From the NCBI RefSeq assembly GCF_000764305.2, contig NW_025935716.1, positions 496,001 through 560,000 on the forward strand: a stretch of DNA of 64,000 nt, written 5' to 3'. The DNA is from Hyalella azteca (lineage: Eukaryota > Arthropoda > Malacostraca > Amphipoda > Hyalellidae). Below, in pieces: positions 34,734 to 44,985 of this stretch. Every line of letters begins with the position of its first letter. The stretch's first letter is position 1. Both the position numbers and the translations under genes were made by a program. The notes beneath the pieces are model-generated. The model was not told the origin of the DNA. It saw only the letters and a list, made by a program, of their open reading frames with translations, and did not search any database.

Positions 34734-34985
34734 GTAGAAGACTCCAGCAACTCTGAGTCTGGTAAGTTGCTCCTGAGAACCTTGCACGAAGAGCTTCCAG
34801 ACGCCCTCCAGAGCCCCCACGGCACCACCCTCCTGCTGGGGGCCTTCCTGTGCGCCCTCCGAGGCACTCCGGGCACTCTGGGGGCCTACAGGTCCGTCCT
34901 GCAGAGCTGCCCGGCCCGCCTTCTCCACCAGCAGGGCAGCTCTGGCGCACTCGTACCCGTACTCGAACGTGCCCGCTGCTGTGTC
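34719..34985 (-). CDS. SESTD1: SESTD1-like gene, E11: spectrin-like repeat
   Basis: The acceptor is AGTAACTTGCAG and the donor GAGCAG|GTGCGT; 89 codons, phase 0 at both ends, residues about 564-652. It starts DTAAGTFEYGYECARAALLV (human: STYDYGRQLLQATVVL) and ends EGVWKLFVQGSQEQLTRL (human: NRVWKQFTIASEERVHRL). Between them is a Gly/Gln/Glu-rich insertion (SEGAQEGPQQEGG) longer than the human loop. Confidence 0.9.
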
Positions 34986-34994
34986 CTGCAAGTT

Positions 34995-35240
34995 ACTCAA
35001 TAATATCATTATTATTATTATTATTTAAATAATAATTTATTAATAATTGATTGTTTGTTAATAATTTAATGATAATTTATTTCATTAATAAGAATTAATT
35101 ATTAATAATTTATTAATTTTTAATAATTAATCAATTTAGAATAATCCATCAGTTAACATTAATTTATTAATATATAATAATAGTTAGTTAATTACTCACT
35201 AATAATTCATACAATAATCCTGCATGCGGGAATCTTGTTT
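34995..35240. repeat. TTATTAATAATT-type repeat beside the E11 acceptor
   Basis: Interlaced ATT/AATT low-complexity units begin within 10 bp of the E11 acceptor in intron 10. Confidence 0.8.
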
Positions 35241-35810
35241 AATTTCATATAATTGTAAACACATAGGCCTAAATGAATTACGTCATCCACTAATTGAGCG
35301 GAAATAGAAAAAAAAACAAGATTAGTGTAGAGTATTTCCATTTAATTGAAAGTTTAGGGTAGTAATTCTCAGCTAATAGACAATAGTAGAACATCGATAT
35401 AGATGTCACGCCGAAATCACGGAATTGTCGATTCTATGGAATCGGCACCAGTTTGCCCGAATCTGTAAAATTAGCATTTTGCTGCTGATTCAGAAAATCG
35501 GACGTTAGAGTCAAGAGTTAGAACATTAATAGATAGTTAGACAGTTAAATTCAGAAAGGTTAGGTCAACTTCGCTCAAGTTCCTTTATATTCAAATATTA
35601 AAAGAATAACTTGGCTGACTGACCTAACCCCAGATTCCTTTATTATAGAAATGCTGATTTTACATATTGGGCAATCTGGCTGCCGATTCCACAGAATCGG
35701 CTATTTCGCGATTTCGGCACAACATACGTATACGTGTAGTATGACATCACTTCCGCCTCGCGTAGATCAAACAATGATCGGTATAAACTGAACACAATCA
35801 GTGATCTCAC
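35241..35810 (-). other. SESTD1: Intron 10 stretch
   Basis: Nothing recognised. A motif with ATTCTATGGAATCGGC at about 35430-35450 recurs as ATTCCACAGAATCGGC at about 35685-35702. Confidence 0.45.
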
Positions 35811-35921
35811 CTGGAAGACCTGGTGATCTGCCTTGAGTTGCCGGATCTCGTCAGCTGATCTGCCGACCACAGAGTGCGACTTGACCAGCGCGCGCAACAG
35901 CTCCTCGAGCCATGCGTGCGC
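35811..35921 (-). CDS. SESTD1: SESTD1-like gene, E10
   Basis: The acceptor is TTTGTCTGCGCAG and the donor TTCCAG|GTGAGA; 37 codons, phase 0 at both ends, residues about 527-563. AHAWLEELLRALVKSH aligns with human AVEWLSELLDALLKTH, the opening helix of a spectrin repeat, and LKADHQVF with LLEKHRKF. Confidence 0.93.
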
Positions 35922-36009
35922 CTGCGCAGACAAACTCGGGATTATTGGTACATTAATCACTGTGAACTGAAATATATAAAATATTGTGATTACAATAATC
36001 GCTGTGAAT

Positions 36010-36158
36010 TAAAATATAGGGGCCATTGTGAGTACAATACTCGAATTATAAAATAGGGACCATTGTGAGTACAATACTCGCTATCATTGGTGATATGGAT
36101 CATTGTGAGTACAATACTTTAATTATAACATAGGGACCATTGTGAGTACAATACTAGC
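36010..36158 (-). repeat. SESTD1: ~36-40 bp repeat beside the E9 donor
   Basis: Four copies of a unit containing GGACCATTGTGAGTACAATAC start a few bases past the E9 donor. They contain no clear exon sequence. Confidence 0.88.
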
Positions 36159-36165
36159 AGGTGAC

Positions 36166-36407
36166 CTGCTTTAGGTCCTGCCGACAGGTCAGGAGCTGTG
36201 CGTGCTGCTGCAGCCTGAGCTTGCAGACGTCAGCGTGCGCACAGGCTGCCGTGTACAGCCGTGTTGAGGTCGTGAGGAGGCCGTGGACGTGGCTCAGTTC
36301 GGCCGTGTGTACGGGCGTGACGTCACGACCACTCAGGTCCTTCACGGCCAGCGTCAGCAGGTCCAGCAGCTTCTCGCCGCACCGACTCGCCTCCTGCATC
36401 AGGTAGT
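36166..36407 (-). CDS. SESTD1: SESTD1-like gene, E9: spectrin-like repeat
   Basis: The acceptor is TTTCTGTTGGTCAG (split codon G|AC) and the donor AAGCAG|GTCACC, the weakest donor in the model; 80 full codons, residues about 446-526. GEKLLDLLTLAVKDLSGRDV aligns with human [20 protein letters not shown], and the following helices match the spectrin pattern. Confidence 0.88.
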
Positions 36408-36625
36408 CTGACCAACAGAAAAATTGTTTATACATTTTAACTTTTACCAGAACTTTTATGATAGTCTGGCGAACAGAAAAATTGTTTATGTAATTTCACT
36501 TTCGTAGTCTGACGAACTGAAAAATTATCCATGCATTTTAACTTTTGTAATCTGATAAACAGAAAAATAGTTAATGATATTCAATTTTTGCAATTTGACA
36601 AACAGAAAAATTATTCATGCAATTT
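36400..36625 (-). repeat. SESTD1: Tandem copies of the E9 acceptor
   Basis: Upstream of E9, in gene sense, the acceptor block TTTTTCTGTT-x-x-x-CAG|ACTA is repeated four more times, near 36467, 36509, 36551 and 36596, with growing divergence (the last has lost the AG). Units are about 42-60 bp. Each of the first copies holds a pyrimidine tract, AG and the first bases of the exon. Confidence 0.85.
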
Positions 36626-36909
36626 CTCTTTTACCAGAACTTTTATAAGTCTTTGCACCTTTGACTCTTATAAGTCAAATTCAATACCAACACGTGGCAT
36701 AGAGTAAAAAGAAACGGTAGAAAATGCTGGTGAACGAAAGGATTTAAAACGTATAATTAAATATATATCAATAAATTTATATGCATAGTAAATTGTAACT
36801 ATTGTAATGATCATCAATTGTAACATCAGGACATCTTGACAATTGTAACAATTGTAACATACAATATCGGTCATGATGTTCAAGCTAGGACATTAAACGG
36901 CCAATACAT
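36626..36909 (-). other. SESTD1: Intron 8 stretch
   Basis: AT-rich. It holds a small cluster of ATTGTAAC-like motifs at about 36790-36860. No exon. Confidence 0.5.
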
Positions 36910-37190
36910 GAACAAAACAAAAAATGACAAAAATAAGGCAAGAACAAGGCTAAAACAAGGTAAGAACAGAGCAAAAATAAGGCAAGAACAAGGCTAAAAC
37001 ATGGCAAGAACAGGGCAAAAATAAGGCAGGAACAAGGCTAAAACAAGGCAAGAACAGGGAAAAAATAAGGCAGGAACAAGGCTAAAACAAGGCAAGAACA
37101 GGGCAAAAATAAGGCAACAACAAGGCTAAAACAAGGCAAGAACAGGGCAAAAATAAAGCAGGAACAAGGATAAAACAAGGCCCGTGCAAG
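36910..37190 (-). repeat. SESTD1: ~44-bp repeat beside the E8 donor
   Basis: Six to seven copies of a unit built from AAGGCAAGAACAGGGCAAAA and AGGAACAAGGCTAAAAC, ending about 10 bp from the E8 donor. Confidence 0.92.
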
Positions 37191-37207
37191 GCACAGTCAA
37201 GACTCAC

Positions 37208-37398
37208 CCAAGGCCTCCCGCCGGCTGGTGATCTCCCTGAGGGCGGCACGGACGGCGCCCACGTGTTTGTCTGTAGGCGTCCAGCGGTCAGGCCGCGTGA
37301 GGGCGGCGCAGCGCTCGCTGATGTACTGCGTCATGCGGTGCAGGCGTACAGACGCCAGGATCAACGTGCGCCGCCGGTCCAGCCGTGACGCAAACGAT
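37208..37398 (-). CDS. SESTD1: SESTD1-like gene, E8: spectrin-like repeat
   Basis: The acceptor is CATCAG (split codon AG|A) and the donor CTTGG|GTGAGT, phase 1; 63 full codons, residues about 383-445. SFASRLDRRRTLILASVRLH aligns with human QASQLEFRQNLLQAALEFH. The acceptor is embedded in repeats, so the pyrimidine tract is poor. A second copy of the acceptor and exon start lies 205 bp upstream. Confidence 0.88.
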
Positions 37399-37610
37399 CT
37401 GATGCGTGAATATAACGATGTGACGCATGAATATAACGATGTGACGCATGAATATAAAGATGTGACGCATGAATATAACGATGTGACGCATGAATATAAC
37501 GATGTGACGCATGAATATAACGATGTGACGCATGAATATAACGATGTGACGCATGAATATAACGATGAGCGTGCGCCGCCGGTCCAGTCGTGACGCAAAC
37601 GATCTGCGTC
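37399..37610 (-). repeat. SESTD1: 21-bp array plus a copy of the E8 acceptor and exon start
   Basis: About eight 21-bp units (GACGCATGAATATAACGATGT) sit directly at the E8 acceptor. Behind them, at 37568-37605, is a nearly exact copy of the acceptor and first 35 or so bases of E8 (gene sense GCAG|ATCGTTTGCGTCACG). The copy starts at 37603 against 37398 for the real exon, an offset of 205 bp, which is out of frame. Confidence 0.9.
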
Positions 37611-37653
37611 GATATAACAATGAACATCGTTATATTCATGAGTCGCATGAATA

Positions 37654-37830
37654 GCGCATTTTCTCATTTATGGAAAAAATGCACTATTGTGCTCGCCATG
37701 TCCGTCTGTCTGTCCGTCCGTCCGTTACTTCACGTTTTCGTCGACGAGAAAATGCGCTCTCTGTCACTCACTGCAGTGAGTACTGAGTTACATTTTTTAT
37801 TCCATATCGCAGCTTCACTGTGGGTTAATA
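37654..37830 (+). repeat. Dispersed repeat, copy A (intron 7)
   Basis: A block beginning GCGCATTTTCTC, with a GTCCGTCTGTCTGTCC microsatellite and the stretch ACGTTTTCGTCGACGAGAAA, closing near CACTGCAGTGAGTACTGAG. It reappears inverted at 45565-45750 in intron 2. It looks like a short non-autonomous element with an internal GTCC/GGAC microsatellite. Confidence 0.75.
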
Positions 37831-37965
37831 GTCAAATGTTGGCATTGATGTTAATTTACGTTCCCATTCCGTTGATGTTACACACGTAAATCAAAAAGTC
37901 ACGAAACCAGATTCCGAATCCATCGTAATTGTTTATTGTGAAGCAAATTCAAAGCTAGCGGTCAC

Positions 37966-38111
37966 CTGACGAGAGTGTCGGTGTAGTCCTTGAGCGCCTT
38001 GAGGTCTGCGGTGGACGTGGCGTGGTCTGACAGTCCCCGCAGCTCCACGTCCCCTCTTGCCAGGCAGTCCTCGACCCGATACCTCAGCGCCGCCCACCGT
38101 CCATACGTCTC
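37966..38111 (-). CDS. SESTD1: SESTD1-like gene, E7
   Basis: The acceptor is TCCACCTACAG and the donor GTCAG|GTGACC; 48 codons plus two bases, residues about 334-381. ETYGRWAALRYRVEDCLARG is in the position of human [21 protein letters not shown], and LKALKDYTDTLV completes the helix that continues in E8. Confidence 0.9.
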
Positions 38112-38149
38112 CTGTAGGTGGACGGTGAGCGAATACGTTTCACATATCT

Positions 38150-39562
38150 AAGCGCACGTTTCATGTGTTAAAGCGCAAGTTTCGCGTAGCCAGTCGCACT
38201 TTTCACGAGTCCAAGTGCACGTTCCATGTATCCAAGTGCAATTTCACTTTTCCAGGCGCACGTTTCGCGTATCCAAGCGCACATTTCACGTATCCATGCG
38301 CCCGTTTCATGTATCAAAGCGCAAGTTTCGCGTATACATGCGCACGTTTCACGTATCCATGAGCACGTTTCATGTATCAAAGCGCAAGTTTCACGTATAA
38401 ATGCGCACGTTTCACGTATCCATGCGCACGTTTCACGTATCCAAGCGCACGTTTCATGTATCCAAGCGCACATTTCACGTTTCCAGGCGCACATTTCGCG
38501 CATCCATGCGCACGTTTCACGTATCCATGCGCACATTTCACGTATCCAGGCGCACACTTCACGTATCCATGCGCACGTTTCACGTACCCATGCGCATATT
38601 TCACGTATCCATGCGCACATTTCACGTATCCATGCGCACATTTCACGTATCCATGCGCACATTTCACTTATCCATGCGCACATTTAACGTATCCATACGC
38701 ACATTTCACGTATCCATACGCACATTTCACGTATCCATACGCACATTTCACGTATCCATGCGCACGTTTCACGTATCCATGCGCACATTTCACGTACCCA
38801 TGCGCACATTTCACGTACCCACGCTCACACTTCACGTGTCCATGCGCATGTTTCACGTATCCATGCGCACGTTTCACGTACCCACCCTCACACTTCACGT
38901 ATACATGCGCACATTTCACGTATCCATGCTCACATTTCACGTATCCATGCTCACATTTCACGTATCCATGCGCACATTTCACGTATCCATGCGCACATTT
39001 CACGTATCCACGCTCACATTCTTCGTATCCATGCGCACATTTCACGTATCCACGCTCACACTTCACGTATCTATGCGCACATTTCAGGTATCCATGCTCA
39101 CATTTCACGTATCCATGCGCACATTTCAGGTATCCATGCGCACATTTCACGTATCCATGCCAACATTTCAGGTATACCTGAAATATCCACGCTCACACTT
39201 CACGTACCCACGCTCACATTTCACGTATCCATGCGCACGCTTCACGTATCCATGCGCACGTTTCACGTATCCACGCTCACATTCTTCGTATCCATGCGCA
39301 CATTTCACGTATTCATGCGCACATTTCACGTATCCACGCTCACTTTTCACGTATTTATGCGCACATTTCACGAATCCATGCTCACATTTCACGTATCCAT
39401 GCGCACGCTTCACGTATCCATACGCACATTTCACGTATCCATGCGCACGTTTCACGTATCCAGGCGCACATTTCACGTATCCATGCGCACGTTTCACGTA
39501 TCCATGCGCACATTTCACGTATCCGTGCGCACATTTCACGTATCCATGCGCACGCATATATC
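38150..39562 (-). repeat. SESTD1: 21-bp array filling intron 6
   Basis: About 67 copies of a 21-bp unit (CGCACATTTCACGTATCCATG) occupy nearly the whole 1455-bp intron between the E6 donor and E7 acceptor. Because 21 is divisible by three and stops are rare, several long frames are open on both strands, including one of about 500 codons; these are artefacts of the repeat. Subfamilies (AAGCGCAAG, GCTCACA variants) show local homogenisation. Confidence 0.97.
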
Positions 39563-39566
39563 TCAC

Positions 39567-39716
39567 CCGACACTTGAGCTCGATGGCCTCGTGCTCGCGC
39601 AGCAGCTGGTCGGCCTGCGCGCAGGATGCGCCTATGCGCGACTCGCTGAGCAGCGTGCGCGCCGCCGCCTCCAGCCACGCGCCCACGTCGCTCATCTCGC
39701 CCTCCACGGCGCGCAC
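39567..39716 (-). CDS. SESTD1: SESTD1-like gene, E6: spectrin-like repeat
   Basis: The acceptor is CACCTGCCGCCAG and the donor TGTCGG|GTGAGA; 50 codons, phase 0 at both ends, residues about 284-333. VEGEMSDVGAWLEAAARTLL and the later GASCAQADQLLREHEAIE align with human LEEIQQKVMQVVNWLEG and SIRASQALQQKHEEIE. This is the clearest spectrin match in the gene. Confidence 0.95.
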
Positions 39717-39754
39717 CTGGCGGCAGGTGGCGGGACTTGGTGGCGGGAAATGGC

Positions 39755-39885
39755 GGCACGGCGGCAACTCATGCATCATCACAACTTCCACCACCATCAA
39801 CATCAACACCACCACCAACACCACCACCACCACCACCAACATCACCACCACCGCCAACACCACCACCACCACTACATCATCGCTT
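39755..39885. repeat. ACC/ATC microsatellite near the E6 acceptor
   Basis: A (CAC/ACC/AAC/ATC)n tract lies about 40 bp upstream of the E6 acceptor in intron 5. Confidence 0.9.
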
Positions 39886-39889
39886 GCCG

Positions 39890-40335
39890 TAGTGGCTAAT
39901 ATTGCGAAGTATTTAAGGCTTTTAAACGCAACTGTTATATGGTTCAGGAATAATTGAATGCACGTAGCACGGGGTGTACTTCATTTTTTTTTATCCCAGA
40001 CAATATTGATTCTGCAACACATCGTAAAAACATCGTAAAAACAAACATACAGGATGTTTACACACAAGTATTTGATAATTATGTGACTTTCATAAATAGC
40101 ATTCCAAAATATGTACAGATATATTGATGATTGCAAAATATATGCACAGAGACACAGTCATATCTTCGAACATAAAGGCTGACCTTATAAAAATTTGTTC
40201 TATCTTTAGTTAATTTATTTATAAATTAATTAGATAGAACACAGAATTAATAATTTATAAATCATTATAGAAATTATAGTTTAGTTTAGTTTTATAGATT
40301 TAGCTTTAGTTTTATAGATTAGTTTAGTTCCTATC
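39890..40335 (-). other. SESTD1: Intron 5 stretch
   Basis: AT-rich with TTTAGTTTTATAGATT-like short repeats at about 40270-40330. No exon. Confidence 0.5.
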
Positions 40336-40344
40336 TAATTAATT

Positions 40345-40562
40345 TAGACTCTGTCACCACACCACGGGCCGCCACACTCGCCACCACACCACGGGGCCGC
40401 CACACTCGCCACCACACCACGGGCCACACACCATGTGCCGCCACACTCGCCACCACACCACGGGGCCGCCACACTCGCCACCACACCACGGGGCCGCCAC
40501 ACTCGCCACCACACCACGGGGCCGCCACACTCGCGACCACACCACGGGGCCGCCACAATCGC
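40345..40562 (-). repeat. SESTD1: 27-bp GC-rich array at the E5 donor
   Basis: About eight copies of a 27-bp unit (GGGGCCGCCACACTCGCCAC) start within a few bases of the E5 donor (GCCGAG|GTGGCG). Each unit in gene sense has GTGGCGAGTGTGGCGGCC, resembling the start of the intron. Confidence 0.93.
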
Positions 40563-40565
40563 CAC

Positions 40566-40762
40566 CTCGGCATGCATGCTGAGCGCGGCGCTGAGCCGCC
40601 GCCACGTGGCGTCTACGGCGGCGGCGAGGAGCTGCTGGGCGCGCAGCATGGCAGCCACACGCCGCGCCGCCTCACGCCACATGGCACCGCCACCGCCACC
40701 GCCACCGTCGGGGCGGAACCCCGCGTCGTCTTCCTCCTCCAGCAACCGCAGCACCGCCTCCC
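40566..40762 (-). CDS. SESTD1: SESTD1-like gene, E5: linker and first spectrin helix
   Basis: The acceptor is CTGGCCGCAG (split codon G|GG) and the donor GCCGAG|GTGGCG; 65 full codons, residues about 218-283. GEAVLRLLEEEDDAGFRPDG aligns with human GHELLSELQQRRFNGSDGG. A seven-Gly run is encoded by a GGTGGC repeat. The Ala/Arg-rich helix that follows (AARRVAAMLRAQQLLAAAVD) is the first spectrin helix. Confidence 0.92.
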
Positions 40763-40765
40763 CTG

Positions 40766-40985
40766 CGGCCAGCGTCAGCATTAATACGTCAGCATCACCG
40801 TGCTGATGATACGTCAGCATCACCGTGCTGATGATACGTCAGCGTCACCGTGCTGATGATACGTCAGCGTCACCGTGCACGTCAGCATCACCGTGCTGAT
40901 GATACGTCAGCATCACCGTGCTGATGATACGTCAGCATCACCGTGCTGATGATACGTCAGCACCACCGTGCTGACTATACGACAA
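40766..40985 (-). repeat. SESTD1: 25-bp array at the E5 acceptor
   Basis: About nine copies of a 25-bp unit (CGTCAGCATCACCGTGCTGA) begin about 20 bp upstream of the E5 acceptor. Each unit holds a TGACGT-type half-site and an imperfect inverted repeat. Confidence 0.92.
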
Positions 40986-43205
40986 AGTCAACCATGCTGT
41001 CAAGCATGGTCGACTTGGTCGTAGCAGGTGCTGCTTTAGTAAATCCTCTATAAAATTAAATTCATTGAAATAAATAATTAAAATAATAATAAATAATCAT
41101 TTAGATCTTCACTGCATTTGAAAGCTTTCGAGGTAAATGAGCCCAAGTCTATTCATAATGCCAAATTACTTTACTGAACTCACTCTCCTTCAAGGCATCT
41201 CTGTAATATTTGATTTTAGGTCAAGTTTTCAGTAACGGATAACACCTTTTTCTCAATAACGACTCGCTGTGAAATTATTTTAACCAATTCAAGCCTATTA
41301 TTAGTTTTCTGGTCTTATGTTATTATTGCAGCAAAGATATAAGAGCTTAATGTGCATGTACAAACATTATAATTTGTTTGTAGGAGGCTCGTCCTTAATT
41401 GTTCGGATATGGTCAGCCTATACTGGTCAATGTAACCCGTTTGTATAGGCGCCAGAAAAAACGCAACGGAACTTCGCCAGTGATAATCGCAGTGTCCGGT
41501 AAACAAGTTGATTCTTTGGTCATAATGATGTTTGTATATTTTTATGAAATCTAATTTAGAATTCACCAAAAATTATTATTTATTTTCTATTTTGACCGGG
41601 TTATTTACAGTTCAGGCAGGAATAACATTACACGCAACTGACAAATTGATGAGGTCAACAGGTGATGTTAAAGGTTAATGCAATTCAACAAACATTGAAA
41701 CTAGATGGTTACAAACTAGATGATACAGCATACAATGCCCAGCCTTTTGCGCGTTTATAATGCCATTAGAGACTGAGTTGCAGTTATTCATACTTTGCTG
41801 TATTAAATAAAATATCAAAATACCATAGAAACCAACGAGCATGTAAATTATTTTTGGCCAAATGTTCTGTAAAAATATTCCAACCTCAAAAGTGATTAAA
41901 GCTACTCGCATGAAAGGATTCAGTTCCATCAGAGTCAGAAATGTTCTGGCATGACGCCGTGCAGGCAAAAATAATGTGAATAAAAAAACATGTTCGAGAG
42001 CGGCTTGAAAAACTTGAGACGGTCGGACGCGCGCAACAGGTTACTGCTCATTCATACGGTGGTCAGGAAGAAAGGATCAAATGTTTAATTGCACTACCGG
42101 TCCACAGGAATCCTACATCATAAAGCTATAGAGCTCTTAAAATAAGAAAATAGCAGGGTATTTTTTGGTTCAGCCATTGTTCGACATGCAAGTCTATGAT
42201 GATGAGTTACACTAAATTCATTTCAACCCTTTAGCGTGCTGGCAGTAACTCTCGGGCCATTGGATACAGAAAGCTGTGATGACAGTTGATGCTCACATAG
42301 ACAAAAGCTCAAATAAATATTTGACCGTGAAAACGAATAGCTAAGAAAAGAATTATGGCACGATAAAATAAGTTTAGTTGTACAGGTCGCAAGCAAATGG
42401 AAAGAATTTCGTTAATTCTCGCATCTTAACTTGGTTCCCGCGTCCCATGCAGTGGGATTCAGGAAAAGGCGGATAAGGCCATGAGTGAACCTTGAGCCAT
42501 CAGCCATATCCACCATAAGTAATTATGATCGCGAATTCTTTCAAGGCGACCATGGGTGGAAAAACAGTCTGACATTAACTGCCAAGACAACGTTCAGTTC
42601 CGCGTCCTAAATCCATGATCGCACCTAGAGAGACTGTGTCCCTTATGACCTAAGCGCACGACATCATTTTAATTTTTCATTTTGATACGGCTATATCTAC
42701 CTGGGCTATAGGTTAAATTCACTGCTCTATCAGACAAATGGGTCCACTTTCCAATTTATTCACGCTAGCCCATTTCAATCACGTTATTACCGTTTGTTCC
42801 TATTATTTCGCTTAATCATATTATTCCAATGTATTAACGCTAGTCGCATTTTGTCACATTTTTGTTCGCGACATTCAGACTGGATTAGAAGTTTACTCTT
42901 CACCACCCACACCCACGAAGTGCCTCTCTCTCAACAACGCTATTCTTACGTGACCTGCAATGCAGCCATGCGAGAAGACCTCCCGGCCCTACCACGTGTT
43001 AAAGTTCAGCCTGCGTGCCATTTCCAAGCAGATGTTGAACACTTCAACTTTATCCTACTTTCTCCCACCACAAGAGTTCACTTTCACCTTCCTCTTAAAC
43101 TGAAAGTAAACGCAGAACAAGCGCAAGTTTTTTTCAGCGCAGGATCGAGCTGGAGCTTCCTGGGCGTCCGACGACGCGGGGCAGACACTTTCATTTGCGT
43201 GTATG
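40986..43205 (-). other. SESTD1: Intron 4 stretch
   Basis: A hairpin-like AGCATGGTCGAC/GTCAACCATGCT pair lies at 40985-41022. The rest is ordinary sequence. The plus-strand frame at 42794-43231 and minus frames nearby show no domain. No exon supported. Confidence 0.45.
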
Positions 43206-43209
43206 ATAC

Positions 43210-43680
43210 ACTAACTGGACCGACACAATAGCTGGACCGACACAATAGCTGGACCGGCACAATAGCTGGACCGACACAATAGCTGGACCGACACAATACC
43301 TGGACAGAGACAATAACTGGACAGACACAATAGCTGGACCGATACAATAGCTGGACCGACACAATAACTGCTGGACAGACACAATAGCTGGACCAACACA
43401 ATACCTGGACAGAGACAATAACTGGACAGACACAATAGCTGAACCGACACAATACCTGGACCGACGCAATAGCTGGACCAACACAATACCTGGACAGAGA
43501 CAATAACTGGACAGACACAATAGCTGGACCGACACAATAACTGGACAGACACAATAGCTGGACCAACACAATACCTGGACAGAGACAATAACTGGACAGA
43601 CACAATAGCTGAACCGACACAATACCTGGACCGACGCAATAGCTGGAAAAATACAATAGCTGGACAGACACAATATAGGC
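43210..43680. repeat. 17-bp array in intron 4
   Basis: About 28 copies of a 17-bp unit (AGCTGGACCGACACAAT) with A/G and C/A variants arranged in longer blocks (a roughly 120-bp block appears twice). Open in all minus-strand frames because a 17-bp unit without stops cycles through the frames. Confidence 0.95.
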
Positions 43681-43794
43681 GGCGATATAACCAATGAGTG
43701 CTTCATAACAAACTGGGGCGACCAAGTAAACTGGGGCGTTAGAGTTCACTGCGTGGAGCAAGCATTTTACGAAGCAGTTTACCCCATTAACGCT

Positions 43795-44245
43795 AGTATC
43801 CATAATGGGAAAGAAGAATGAGGCATGAGTAGCGAGGCATGTGGAAAGAGGCATAAGGAGAGGCATGAGGAAAGAGGACTGAGGAAAGAGGTATGAGGAG
43901 TGAAGCATGAGGAAAGAGGTATGAGGAGTGAGGCATGAGGAAAGAGGTATGAGGAGTGAGGCATGAGGAAAGAGGTATGAGGAGTGAGGCATGAGGAAAG
44001 AGATAGGAGGAGAGAGGAATGAGAAAAAAGGCATGAGGAAAGAGGTATTAGGAGAGAGGCATGAGGAGAGAGGCAAGAGAAAAGAGGCATGAGGAAAGAG
44101 GCCTGTGACGGTACATTTTTTGGTCCAGCCGAAAAAAGAGGTATATTAGCGGAGAGGCATAGGAACGGGACGTGAGGAATTGAGGAATGATGAGTGAAGC
44201 ATGAGGCGTGAGGAATGAGGCATGCAGGTCTAATGCAGTCGGTGA
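43795..44245. repeat. GAGGCATGAGGAAAGAGGTATGAGGAG repeat
   Basis: A purine-rich array of 13-14 bp half-units forming 27-28 bp dimers, interrupted at 44105-44160. It lies in intron 4. Confidence 0.93.
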
Positions 44246-44395
44246 GCGAATCCAACGCGATAAATAATCACTTTTAGCTATGAATACGAACTTAACGATA
44301 AAAATCACAAATAACTCAAAAACAGTTAGATGAAACTGGTTGTTTAATTATTATTCGACGCTTCATTGAAAGGCACGCAATAGCAAACATTTTGA

Positions 44396-44565
44396 AGGTA
44401 ATTTAATGGATGATAGTACCTATTTTAATGGGTAATGGGTATTTTAATGGATTATTTAATAGGTAATTTGATGGGTACTTTATAGGTAATTTAATAGATA
44501 ATTTAATGGGTTATTTAATAGCTAATTCATTAGTTATTCAATAGGTAATAGGTAAGGTAATAAAG
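44396..44565 (-). repeat. SESTD1: Degenerate TTTAATGGGTAAT repeat at the E4 donor
   Basis: Diverged 12-20 bp units (TAATTTAATGG, TATTTAATAGGTAAT) run up to the E4 donor region. In gene sense they give ACCTATTAAATTACC. Confidence 0.8.
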
Positions 44566-44569
44566 GTAC

Positions 44570-44747
44570 CCTTCTTGAGGACGCTGCCAGGCCTGCAGGA
44601 TACAGCAGCGTAGGTCTGCTGGCAGGCCCCCAGCAGCCGCTGCAGGGCAGCCGCCGTCGTGCAGGACTCTTCACTGCGCAGCCTCTTCTGCAGCTCCTCC
44701 AGCTGCCGGTGACTCTCCTCACACTCTTCTACGAACTGCTCGTACGC
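44570..44747 (-). CDS. SESTD1: SESTD1-like gene, E4
   Basis: The acceptor is CCCCCACGCAG and the donor AAGAAGG|GTACCT, phase 1; 59 codons plus one base, residues about 159-217. AYEQFVEECEESHRQLEELQ follows the Sec14-like domain where human SESTD1 has FEKFTKESTSLLDELALI. The exon ends VLKK and continues GEAVL in E5 (human VLQTGHELL). Confidence 0.9.
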
Positions 44748-44751
44748 CTGC

Positions 44752-44985
44752 GTGGGGGAGGGACACCCATACTGAGGGGAGGGACACCCATACTGAGGGG
44801 AGGGACACCCATACTGAGGGGAGGGACACCCTTACTGAGGGGAGCTGAGGGCAGGGACACCCGTACTGAGGGGAGGGACACCCGTACTGAAGGGAGGAAC
44901 ACCCATACTGCATGAGGGGAGTTGAGGGGAGGGACACCCGTATTGGGGGGAGGGACACCCAGACTGAGGGGATTGACACCCATAC
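44752..44985 (-). repeat. SESTD1: 21-bp array at the E4 acceptor with acceptor-like units
   Basis: About 11 copies of a 21-bp unit (GAGGGACACCCATACTGAGG) directly precede E4. In gene sense the units read CCCCTCAGTATGGGTGTCC, so each holds a short pyrimidine tract and CAG that resembles a 3' splice site. Confidence 0.93.

Noticed and set aside
38372..39957. Very long open frames (up to about 518 codons) on both strands
   Set aside because: They translate the 21-bp intron array, whose period is divisible by three and lacks stops. The array lies between two well-supported exons.
42794..43231. 145-codon plus-strand frame
   Set aside because: No domain recognised. It lies in intron 4 of the minus-strand gene and ends inside the 17-bp array.
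43084..44255. Open minus-strand frames of 140-330 codons rich in Ser/Val/Leu/Cys
   Set aside because: They follow the 17-bp and GAGGCATGAGGAAAG arrays in intron 4. All three frames are open, which is not coding behaviour.
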